A stretch of DNA of 12,084 bases from an uncultured Porphyromonas sp. (lineage in GTDB: Bacteria > Bacteroidota > Bacteroidia > Bacteroidales > Porphyromonadaceae): assembly GCA_945965245.1 (NCBI GenBank), contig CAMFNC010000186.1, forward strand, positions 1 through 12,084, written 5' to 3'. Below the pieces are notes generated by a model. That model made no database searches. It saw only the letters and a list, made by a program, of their open reading frames with translations, and was not told the DNA's origin. How positions within the stretch are numbered: the stretch's first letter is position 1; the number at the start of each line of letters is the position of its first letter. Below are positions 1 to 7,064 of this stretch, piece by piece. A program made the position numbers and the translations under genes.

Positions 1-233
1 GTCATGAAGAAGAAGGATTTCTCTCCGGTTTCCTTGCCTTTTATCAACAAAGTTTCTATCAATTGAGGAATAATCTTGTTACTACCGACCTTATCTTCCA
101 AAGTAACAAAAAACTCATTGCTTATATTAGAAGCCAAAAGAGGAATATACTCCAATCTTTTTCCACAAGAGACCAAAAAACCTACAAGCAACGCCAAAAG
201 ACTAAATTTAACAAATTCGATTGCCATTCTCAT
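1..233 (-). CDS. Lipoprotein of unknown function, 5' part only (runs off left end)
   Basis: On the minus strand an open frame starts at ATG 231-233 (second ATG at 225-227) and stays open to the left edge, giving 77 residues. The first 20 or so form a classic lipoprotein signal: MRMAIEFVKF, a hydrophobic run, then the lipobox LVSC with the lipidated Cys at about residue 23. Family knowledge places such a protein in the outer or inner membrane envelope. The mature part begins CGKRLEYIPLL and contains IIPQLIETLLIKGK; I recognise no family. The start lies 19 nt downstream of the stop codon of the broken C10 peptidase gene, so the two were probably one operon. C10 protease genes in Bacteroides are known to sit beside inhibitor genes, but nothing in this fragment shows an inhibitor fold. 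No Shine-Dalgarno is visible, as is usual in this phylum. The gene appears undamaged as far as it can be seen. Confidence 0.75.
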   Translation of the reverse strand, partial: MRMAIEFVKFSLLALLVGFLVSCGKRLEYIPLLASNISNEFFVTLEDKVGSNKIIPQLIETLLIKGKETGEKSFFFM

Positions 234-252
234 AATCTTCAAAACACATCAG

Positions 253-1335
253 TTATTCATTTTCATTTGATTTATAACTATTTAAGTTTATAAAAATCAT
301 AGGATTCAACTTATATTCTACATTTTTGTGTTCTAAAGAAGTCCACAAACTATCAGTAGCGCCATACCAGCCATTACCAACATTCGATTCCCACCCTCAA
401 TTCTATACAACCGATCATCATATTCTGTCCACGACTTAATTTTTATGAATAGGAATTTCTTTGTGACCGTAAAAGCCTGTTCATAATAACCATCACAAAA
501 CCATATATGACCTCCATATCCATTTCATATGAAAAGCTCCAATCAAAATTCCACGATTTGCTTCGAGTTTGACACCACCATATCCGGCAGTTCTAAATGA
601 TAGATTTTTATATAGTGTCTCAAAATCATAACCGACCAATTCCGCATTTTGAAACCCTAATTTATGTAATCCTGATAATATATTTTTATAGGAGTTGCCC
701 CGCTTTCTTCGTTTTGATCATATTCCCAGTCATAATCGGGTATGCTATCAGCTATTTGTCTTAGTATTTTTGAGACCAGAATTCCGGATTCATTGATTCA
801 TGGTCGCTTGATTTGCTTCCCGAAAAAACTTAGGATTAGTTGATGTATGAGAACCGGTAAATCGATATTCACAATCATACAGCAACATTCCTATTGCCAT
901 TGCCAGACAGCCTATTGCCGCCTTATTTGGAGCTGAATCATTAAAACTCCCATTTTGGCAACAAATCATTCAACGCCTTTCCTGTATATGGATAGATAGC
1001 TTTTTTATTGCTTGACTATTTTCTCGCCCTTAATTTAGCAACTTCCGGTTCACCATTTAATGGCGTGATTTCATATTGAAAATTTTTATTTCCAAGATCT
1101 TTCCATTTTTCATAGTACTCACTATTAATACCATTAGGGTTTTCCAAACTGCGCTTTACTCTATTTTTGTATCCCAAAAGAATCAAATGAAACGGATTTC
1201 CCTCTTTGAGATTTTTAAAGTTCAAATTCCCCTCATTAGAATGAGCCAAAATAGGAAATGAACTATTTTATCTCCGGAAAGTATCACAAATCCTTTATCA
1301 TTTGCATAATTAACGGCAAACATATTATTTAATCA
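253..1335 (-). pseudogene. C10 family (streptopain/SpeB-like) cysteine peptidase, degraded remnant
   Basis: No single frame is open, but successive minus-strand frames spell a C10 peptidase. The propeptide signature FAVNYANDKGFVILSGDK (1323 down to about 1270) is followed after a frameshift (about 1255-1260) by PILAHSNEGN. An in-frame TAG lies at 1016-1018. After another frameshift (about 946-957) comes the catalytic-Cys block NKAAIGCLAMAIGM, Cys codon at 907-909. Further shifts near 800-830, 680-690 and 525-535 precede the catalytic-His block GYGGHIWFCDGYY, His codon at 507-509. After one more shift near 390-400, the usual NWGW motif reads N-stop-GW (TGA at 397-399), then VGNGWYG. The original stop is TAA at 253-255. 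A TGA at 1333-1335 precedes the propeptide part, and no signal peptide is found, so the 5' end is lost. In the family the enzyme is a secreted thiol protease held inactive by its propeptide. At least six frame breaks make function very unlikely. Confidence 0.87.
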
Positions 1336-1359
1336 ATCTTTCAAGCCAAACTAACTATG

Positions 1360-1367
1360 TATCTTTG
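1360..1367 (+). promoter_or_regulatory. Bacteroidales -7 promoter element for the TPR/AddB-like pair
   Basis: TATCTTTG matches the Bacteroidales primary sigma -7 consensus TAnnTTTG. It lies 46 nt before the ATG at 1414, which would give a leader of roughly 40 nt. The -33 element is poor: only a T-rich TCTTTC at about 1337-1342 sits near the expected distance. It is the only such element seen before the two plus-strand genes. The call is by motif and position only. Confidence 0.5.
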
Positions 1368-1389
1368 TTACCGAATGATTGCAAAAACA

Positions 1390-1410
1390 ACAGGTTTTCC
1401 ATAAGCCTGT
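1390..1410 (+). promoter_or_regulatory. Small inverted repeat in the leader of the TPR gene
   Basis: ACAGG at 1390-1394 pairs with CCTGT at 1406-1410; a neighbouring T-G wobble makes a 6-bp stem around a 9-nt loop. In the predicted mRNA it ends 3 nt before the ATG at 1414. It could hinder initiation there and favour the second ATG at 1450, or have no role. The stem is short. Confidence 0.25.
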
Positions 1411-1413
1411 AAC

Positions 1414-2325
1414 ATGCTCAACATTCTCCACTTTAACAAAAATAATTTTATGCTCTTCTTTATTTTCCGAAACATAAGACCTCTTTCCGTATGCTTGATG
1501 TTTTTATTGGTTTCTCCAATTCTTCAGGCACAATCCAAATTAAATGAAAGCGATTCCGTTTATGCGCATCATATCTCCGAGAGTTTCCGATTGGGTGAAC
1601 AGGGAGAATATACGCAAGCCATTGAAATGCTGAATAAGGCCATACAAGCCAATCCCAAGCATCCGATGAATGGCGAATTACTGAACAATATAGCCGGTCT
1701 ATATCAACTTCTTGGCCAAAACGACCAAGCACTGCTAACATACTATGCTGCCATCAAACGCTCTCCGCAATCCCAAACCATACACCACAACCACGCCTTG
1801 CTTCTGGTCAAGCTGAATAAAACAAAGGAAGCCATGACCGAGTATGCCATTCTCATCAATATGGCTCCGCGTAATGAAGTATATCGTTATCAGCGTGCCA
1901 TGCTTTACCTGACCCAAAAAGAATATGATTTGGCACGGAGCGACTTGGATGCCATCCTTATCCTCAATGACAAATCCCTTAAAACCCGAATGGGTTATGC
2001 TCTGCTGGAGACCTTGGCCGGCAATTACGACAAGGCGGAGCGACTGTATGACTATCTCATAGACAAACTACCGACCAATCCAGAAGTGTATGCCGGCAGA
2101 GCGCGGATGTTTCTGGCCAAACATATTTATGGATTTGCTCTCCGCGATATAAACAAGGCTTTTGAATTGAGCAAACCCCAACCTACTGCCGATCTATATA
2201 TATTGAGAGGCGAAATCAATCTGGCTCTGAATGACCAAGTGGAGGCTCATCGAGACTTCGAATTGGCCAAACAGATTGACCCCGGTATATCCTCTCCTTT
2301 GGCTCCGTCTTCTGCCCAAAAATAA
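1414..2325 (+). CDS. Exported tetratricopeptide (TPR) repeat protein
   Basis: A 303-residue protein with an N-terminal signal peptide: basic residues in FRNIRPL, a hydrophobic stretch at about 24-37 (VCLMFLLVSPIL) and a likely cleavage after LQA at about residue 39. The rest is a run of about seven helical TPR units from about residue 50 to 290, seen as repeated A/G-Y/A-L-P spacing (GEYTQAIEMLNKAIQANP, GQNDQALLTYYAAIKRSP, NYDKAERLYDYLIDKLP, DQVEAHRDFELAKQIDP). TPR units hold protein partners; this one would act in the periplasm and shows no enzymatic domain. A second ATG at 1450 (residue 13) would give a more ordinary 27-residue signal peptide, so the true start is uncertain. A -7 promoter element lies at 1360-1367. 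The AddB-like nuclease gene starts 10 nt after its stop, so the two are probably cotranscribed although one product is exported and the other cytoplasmic. Confidence 0.88.
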   Translation: MLNILHFNKNNFMLFFIFRNIRPLSVCLMFLLVSPILQAQSKLNESDSVYAHHISESFRLGEQGEYTQAIEMLNKAIQANPKHPMNGELLNNIAGLYQLLGQNDQALLTYYAAIKRSPQSQTIHHNHALLLVKLNKTKEAMTEYAILINMAPRNEVYRYQRAMLYLTQKEYDLARSDLDAILILNDKSLKTRMGYALLETLAGNYDKAERLYDYLIDKLPTNPEVYAGRARMFLAKHIYGFALRDINKAFELSKPQPTADLYILRGEINLALNDQVEAHRDFELAKQIDPGISSPLAPSSAQK

Positions 2326-2335
2326 TCTCATATCA

Positions 2336-5221
2336 ATGACCAAGCACACCCCCTTTCTAAAGTCTGTGGCGCAGTATTACCACCGGCTCTATGGCAAAGA
2401 TTTGCACAAATACACCTTCGTATTCCCCACCAAACGTGCCGGGCTTTTCTTTCGTAAATACCTGAGCGAGGCGGCCTCAGAACCCATCTTCAGCCCCCAC
2501 ATCATTACCATTAATGACTTTATTCTCCGTCTGTTTCCGGACTACACCCTACCCGATCGTCAGGAATTGCTCTTCATGCTCCATCGTGCTTTCACAGCCA
2601 CCGAAGGCAACGAACACCGCAGCATAGATGATTTTATCTATTGGGGAGGACTTATCCTAAACGATTTCGATGAAATAGATCGTTATCTGGTGGATGCCAA
2701 GAAACTTTACACAAATCTGAAAGAGTTCAAAGACATCCACGACTTGAGTTACCTGTCCGATAATCAGCGCGAAGCCATTAAAACATTTTGGGGTATAACC
2801 GTGGCAGACACAGCCGCAAAGAAAGAAGACGTACCTAATCAGAGCATCCGCGAAGACTTCAATCTCTTTTGGCAATCTCTGGCAGAAACTTACCGGCTCT
2901 TTCGGAAAACATTGGAGAGTGAAAAAAAAGCATACGAAGGCATGATATACCGCCAAGCGGCCACCACAGAGAGTGTATGCGAAAAGTTTGACGGTCATGC
3001 GGTTTTCGTAGGGCTTTTCCATCTATCAAAGGCAGAAATGAAATTACTTTTGGCGTTACGCATCGCCGAAAAAGCCGAGTTCTGCTGGGACCATGCCTCC
3101 ATCATCACCGAAGACGAAAATCACATTGCACATAAAATCCTGCATGACAATATCGGTAAGTTAGGACAAGTGGAAGGCGATTGGCTGCAACAGAAAGCTG
3201 AACATCCAATGGTGGAAGTAATCTCCACCAACGGCAAAAGTGTCCAAAGCAAAATTCTGCCGAACTGGATTAAAGAGGTTGGTTCTGCAGGTATTCATGA
3301 AGCGGTTATCCTGCCCCAACCGGAACTGCAAATGCCGGTGGTGTCCACGTTATCCGAAATCGTGGAGTTGAATATTTCCATCGGATATCCGTTAGATAAA
3401 ACATCTGTGGCCATCACACTGTCACAGTGGTTCAAACTGCTGCTGATGCGCCGATGGAATGCTGCTAAAAATGAATATTCAGTACCGGCAGACCTGCTGC
3501 TTAACTTGCTCACATCGCATCTGATTGCACGCAATTCGCCCCAAGCCACCGAAGTAGCCACCAAAATCCGCAACCAAAAGTTTTTTTTCATCTATTCATC
3601 CATGCTTCGACCCATACTGGCCGAAGACCCACTGCTCCAATATCTCTTTGCCGATAATAACGATACCGACAGCTTTTTTGAAAGTCTGCAAAACATCCTA
3701 CGGCTTCTCTCCGGGAAATCTGCAAACGAAGAAAAAGCACCGGACGAGGAATCGGCAAATGCTTTAACCTCTTTCGATGTTGAGTTCATCTATCACTATA
3801 CTACCTTGGCAACTCAGCTACAAACGCAATTGAAGCTATTCGAACTGGCTCCCCAAATCCAATCATTGGTCACATTGGTGGAAGAGTTAATTCGCAACTG
3901 CAAGATTCCGTTCGAGGGAGAACCTTTGCGCGGATTACAGGTCATGGGGCAATTGGAAACTCGTACACTGAACTTTGACCACATCGCTGTGCTTTCTGCC
4001 GATGACAGCATTCTGCCCGGCAATAACTTAATCTCCACCCTCATCCCTTATACTCTGCGTATCGGATACGGATTGCCTGTAGGCGAAGAGCAAGAAGCGA
4101 CCACGGCATACAATTTCTTCCGACTGCTGGGAGGTGCACAAAAAGTTACTTTCATCTTCGATGCCACCCCTAAAACCGGTGGCACTATCAGCCGATATGT
4201 ACAGCAACTGAAATATATCTATGGCTACGAACTCCATCATCGCACCATCAGGATGCAAACGTCCGGACACAACTCATCGGAACTGCAAATCCGGAAAACA
4301 GACAATATCATTGCACGGATTTTGGAACGGGAGCTTTCGCCCAGTGCTTTGAAAACATACATCAGCTGTCCCTTACACTTTTACTATGAATATGTGGAAA
4401 AAGCATACGAAGAAGAAAGCCCTGAGATACTGATGAATGCGGCAGACTTCGGTAATGTGGCGCACAAGGCGATGGAAGATTTCTATCTTCCTTACCAAGG
4501 TAAAGAAGTCCAACGAGCAGACATCGAAAATTACCTCAAAGAAACCGAGCGTTTGGACAGACTGGTCAAAAAGGCTTATAAGACGGAATACCTTCTGCTC
4601 ACCGATGAAAAGAATACGACATACCATTTGAGTCATTTAGATCTCATTTACATTGAGATGGTCAAAAGCCATGTAAAATGTATGCTGGAATATGACATGG
4701 AACTGACTCCTTTTACCTTTCTACAAGGAGAACAAAAACTACACGGAAAAATCCGCCTGAAAGACGACCAGGTTTTCCGTATCAAAGGAACCATTGACCG
4801 CATTGACCGCATCCAAGAAACCATCCGCATCGTAGATTATAAAACGGGCAAGATTGCAGATATTTTACAGAAAGCCAAAAGTGATTACTTATATAAGGAT
4901 AGTGCCAATGCCTCCACGTATGACGCCATCAGCCAATTACTTTACTATGCGGAATTGTATGAACAAAATCATCCCGAGTCCGTGGGTGGAACCACCGAGA
5001 TGCATCTCTATGCCATGCGGCTGATGCAGAAAAGAAAGGGAAAATACAAGTCCAAGATACAAATTGACAACATGGAGGATTACGCCTCTCTACGTGAGAA
5101 TTATGGCAAGCAATTAAAAGAAACGCTGGAAGAGATTATGGACAAGGAAATTCCTTTTGCACAAACCGAGAATCCGAATAATTGCTCATTCTGCCCATTC
5201 ACACTCTCCTGCGGTCGCTAA
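2336..5221 (+). CDS. AddB-like PD-(D/E)XK nuclease with Fe-S cluster (recombination/repair)
   Basis: This 961-residue protein resembles the Bacteroidetes AddB/RexB-type subunit, which with a UvrD-like helicase-nuclease (AddA) resects double-strand breaks. The N-terminal part has a degenerate helicase fold: where AddB proteins carry GxxGxGKS it reads FVFPTKRAGLFF (about 28-39), so no Walker A is seen. The C-terminal RecB-type nuclease is complete: His710 in VAHKAMEDFY, Asp821 in GTIDRIDR, and Asp834-Tyr-Lys836 in IVDYKTGK. Four cysteines fit the AddB/Cas4-type 4Fe-4S pattern: Cys678 in YISCPLHFYYEY and Cys950, 953, 959 at the very end. I chose the ATG at 2336 because upstream in-frame ATG 2231 lies inside the TPR gene and MTKHTPFLKSVAQYY begins the conserved part. 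No helicase partner gene is in the window. It ends 10 nt from the stop of the convergent GNAT gene. Confidence 0.88.
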   Translation: MTKHTPFLKSVAQYYHRLYGKDLHKYTFVFPTKRAGLFFRKYLSEAASEPIFSPHIITINDFILRLFPDYTLPDRQELLFMLHRAFTATEGNEHRSIDDFIYWGGLILNDFDEIDRYLVDAKKLYTNLKEFKDIHDLSYLSDNQREAIKTFWGITVADTAAKKEDVPNQSIREDFNLFWQSLAETYRLFRKTLESEKKAYEGMIYRQAATTESVCEKFDGHAVFVGLFHLSKAEMKLLLALRIAEKAEFCWDHASIITEDENHIAHKILHDNIGKLGQVEGDWLQQKAEHPMVEVISTNGKSVQSKILPNWIKEVGSAGIHEAVILPQPELQMPVVSTLSEIVELNISIGYPLDKTSVAITLSQWFKLLLMRRWNAAKNEYSVPADLLLNLLTSHLIARNSPQATEVATKIRNQKFFFIYSSMLRPILAEDPLLQYLFADNNDTDSFFESLQNILRLLSGKSANEEKAPDEESANALTSFDVEFIYHYTTLATQLQTQLKLFELAPQIQSLVTLVEELIRNCKIPFEGEPLRGLQVMGQLETRTLNFDHIAVLSADDSILPGNNLISTLIPYTLRIGYGLPVGEEQEATTAYNFFRLLGGAQKVTFIFDATPKTGGTISRYVQQLKYIYGYELHHRTIRMQTSGHNSSELQIRKTDNIIARILERELSPSALKTYISCPLHFYYEYVEKAYEEESPEILMNAADFGNVAHKAMEDFYLPYQGKEVQRADIENYLKETERLDRLVKKAYKTEYLLLTDEKNTTYHLSHLDLIYIEMVKSHVKCMLEYDMELTPFTFLQGEQKLHGKIRLKDDQVFRIKGTIDRIDRIQETIRIVDYKTGKIADILQKAKSDYLYKDSANASTYDAISQLLYYAELYEQNHPESVGGTTEMHLYAMRLMQKRKGKYKSKIQIDNMEDYASLRENYGKQLKETLEEIMDKEIPFAQTENPNNCSFCPFTLSCGR

Positions 5222-5231
5222 GAAAAGAAAG

Positions 5232-6107
5232 CTACTCCAACATCATATTCATCCGCAAACTGGCATTGGCAAGGAGCATTGGTAAGTTTTTTTCTTCCTC
5301 CGATGGCAAAACTTTTAGCAAGGCCTCGGTATCCAGTATGCGCAGCATCCCCTTGGGGCGGCCATCCTCGGCTATACAAGCCTCTACTATCTCATATTGC
5401 ATGCAGTGTGTTTTTTTCAGCAAATTATTCATCAGCCGCCGAGCAGGCTCGCCATGACCATACAGACAAAGCACTCGGAGGATTTTATCTTGTGGCAAAT
5501 ACCAACATACAGCCTCTACTTGTCCCTCATCGTTACGTTGCTCGGCATATCCACCGCCGGCCAATTCCAAATCACGGCCTATTGTCCTCCATTGTGCCAG
5601 AGTGTGCAGCACCCCCTCACTCATACGTTCAGCAGCAGCGATGAATGTCGGAGCATCGGTATGAGGTGGGATGGCAGGCTGTGCAGTCACAGAAGTAACC
5701 GTCCGATGATAAAATGCGGTTTGATAACCGGCTTTTTGCCGATAGAAGTCATACAACCACGGCTCGGCAGGGATTAGGAAACTGAACACATCTCCTCTAC
5801 TCCGCATCAATTCGAAAGCCTCGCGCATCAAATCACGCATCAGTCCGCGCCCACGATATTGGGGCAGTGTACAGGCTCCGCTGATATAGCCGGCCCCCCA
5901 ATCCATGCCACGCCAATGTATCCGATACGGCAGGCATTGGATATGCGCCACATTCAGCCCGGTGGATTCATCTCGTAGCAACAAGGTATTTTCAGGGCGA
6001 TACACTTCATTGAAATACAAATCGAGAAAAACATCAGGGTCTGATGGAAAGCATTCATGCCACAAGGCACGTGCTTCATCCGCCGAAGGATTACTGATGA
6101 TTTTCAT
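5232..6107 (-). CDS. Eis-like GNAT family N-acetyltransferase
   Basis: A 291-residue cytoplasmic protein. The acetyl-CoA-binding motif A of the GNAT fold is clear at about 78-95: ACTLPQYRGRGLMRDLM, containing the QxxGxG/A loop. FSFLIPAEPWLYDFYRQKAGY (about 108-128) is the conserved strand and Tyr-rich segment that follows in Eis/enhanced-intracellular-survival type enzymes, where the GNAT domain is followed by a second GNAT-like region and a sterol-carrier-like tail. Here the tail begins as GMLRILDTEALLKVL (253-267) and stops about 24 residues later, so most of that last domain seems absent. The substrate is unknown; Eis relatives acetylate lysines or aminoglycosides, but that cannot be read from the sequence. 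The start ATG (6105-6107) overlaps the end of the DUF2156 gene by 17 nt, indicating translational coupling, so the two proteins probably act in the same process. Confidence 0.87.
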   Translation of the reverse strand: MKIISNPSADEARALWHECFPSDPDVFLDLYFNEVYRPENTLLLRDESTGLNVAHIQCLPYRIHWRGMDWGAGYISGACTLPQYRGRGLMRDLMREAFELMRSRGDVFSFLIPAEPWLYDFYRQKAGYQTAFYHRTVTSVTAQPAIPPHTDAPTFIAAAERMSEGVLHTLAQWRTIGRDLELAGGGYAEQRNDEGQVEAVCWYLPQDKILRVLCLYGHGEPARRLMNNLLKKTHCMQYEIVEACIAEDGRPKGMLRILDTEALLKVLPSEEEKNLPMLLANASLRMNMMLE

Positions 6108-7008
6108 ATTTCAAAACGGCTGTTTCTTTGGACAGCAATAACGCCGGTTTATATGACAATTTGCTGACACGCAATCCCTCAATGCCCAAATCTTCTTCGC
6201 GATTGACATACTGATAGCTATTGGGGATGCGGCAGGCAAACTCACGATTGATAATGCTGAAAGCGCCTTCCACCGAAGTATCCGCCTTTTCGATATGTAC
6301 GCCAAATGTGGTCTGATTGATAGGACTGCCCACTGCAAATGCCACCACACGACCGTCAATCCGAATACAACCACCCATAGCTCCCAATTCATCCAAATGC
6401 GACAGTACACGACGTATCATATTCTGTTCGTCGGTTTCGCCTCCCACCGTATCTTTATCCGACAGCCATTCCTGAGCCAACAGCAGACAATCTTCTGCAA
6501 TAGCTTTATTGTCAATGGGAACATATTCATAATCGGGATGCTCACGCTCAAAGCGATTGACATGGTTACGCTTGCTTTGTAATTTCTTACCGGCAAGCGT
6601 ACAGAGAGCCTCTCGTTCATAGATATAATCGCTATAATTACGATCGTTCAGATATTGAAACTCACCGGGGCGATGTTTTTCCAAATACTCATGGCAGCAA
6701 GGCGTTATACCCATTAAGGTAAGCGGATAACCGCCCTCTGCCGCCAGTTTTTCTAATTCCGTCACCGCATCGCCTATATTACAGCCCTCCGTGCCCAAAG
6801 GACAGAGGTAAACGGGATAGGAACAAGATGGAGACTCGAAGCTGATAACCAGCGAGCCACCGCAAATGGTCCAAGATGTTTTATACAGAAACCCCCAACC
6901 GTAGAGATTACAGAAAGCGAGGTCACAAATAGAAATTTTGGAGGGAAGAGTATAAGAGCGAAGCACATCACGGTCTTTTAGCTCCATGGGTTTGAAATAC
7001 ATAGTCAT
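6091..7008 (-). CDS. DUF2156 / FemX-like acyltransferase (LPG_synthase_C-type domain, soluble)
   Basis: A 305-residue protein covering the DUF2156 domain alone. Recognisable family blocks are LAGKKLQSKRNHVNRFE (about 138-154), FAVGSPI...TFGVHIEKAD (about 224-243), GAFSIINREFA (about 248-258) and YVNREEDLGIEGLRVSKLSY (about 267-286). The same domain forms the catalytic C-terminus of MprF lysyl-phosphatidylglycerol synthases, a tandem GNAT-like fold that transfers an aminoacyl group from tRNA. No membrane segments precede it here, so it is not MprF itself and its substrate is unknown. The start is ATG 7006-7008 (an alternative ATG is at 7000-7002). It follows priA by 56 nt and overlaps the GNAT gene by 17 nt, so the acyltransferase pair looks like a unit. 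Eight or so cysteines is a high count for a protein of this size, but they form no obvious metal motif. Confidence 0.86.
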   Translation of the reverse strand: MTMYFKPMELKDRDVLRSYTLPSKISICDLAFCNLYGWGFLYKTSWTICGGSLVISFESPSCSYPVYLCPLGTEGCNIGDAVTELEKLAAEGGYPLTLMGITPCCHEYLEKHRPGEFQYLNDRNYSDYIYEREALCTLAGKKLQSKRNHVNRFEREHPDYEYVPIDNKAIAEDCLLLAQEWLSDKDTVGGETDEQNMIRRVLSHLDELGAMGGCIRIDGRVVAFAVGSPINQTTFGVHIEKADTSVEGAFSIINREFACRIPNSYQYVNREEDLGIEGLRVSKLSYKPALLLSKETAVLKYENHQ

Positions 7009-7010
7009 AT

Positions 7011-7023
7011 CGTATTTAATACG
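7011..7023. repeat. Near-perfect 13-nt palindrome before the DUF2156 gene
   Basis: CGTATT-T-AATACG lies 2 nt upstream of the ATG at 7008. The flanks extend the symmetry (ATAT on one side, CT then ATAT on the other). It sits in the 56-nt gap between priA and the acyltransferase pair. It could be an operator, a weak RNA hairpin over the start, or chance in AT-rich DNA. No TAnnTTTG element is present in the gap. Confidence 0.3.
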
Positions 7024-7064
7024 CTATATCAACCACCCTTTGCCCCCTTTTGTTCACCTATGGC

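Noticed and set aside
63..293. Open frame of 76 residues on the plus strand
   Set aside because: It is antisense to the lipoprotein start. The minus frame has a clear SPII signal and lipobox, while the plus product is low-complexity and unlike any protein.
1016..1249. 77-residue minus-strand frame as an independent small gene
   Set aside because: Its sequence continues the C10 propeptide from the preceding frame, and the same frame reads on past its stop into more peptidase-like sequence. It is one piece of the pseudogene.
2231..2335. Upstream ATG extending the AddB-like protein by 35 residues
   Set aside because: The extension lies inside the TPR gene and does not resemble the family; the ATG at 2336 directly precedes the conserved N-terminus.
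4793..4810. Tandem ATTGACCGC duplication
   Set aside because: It encodes IDRIDR within the conserved nuclease core, so protein constraint explains it; it is only two units.
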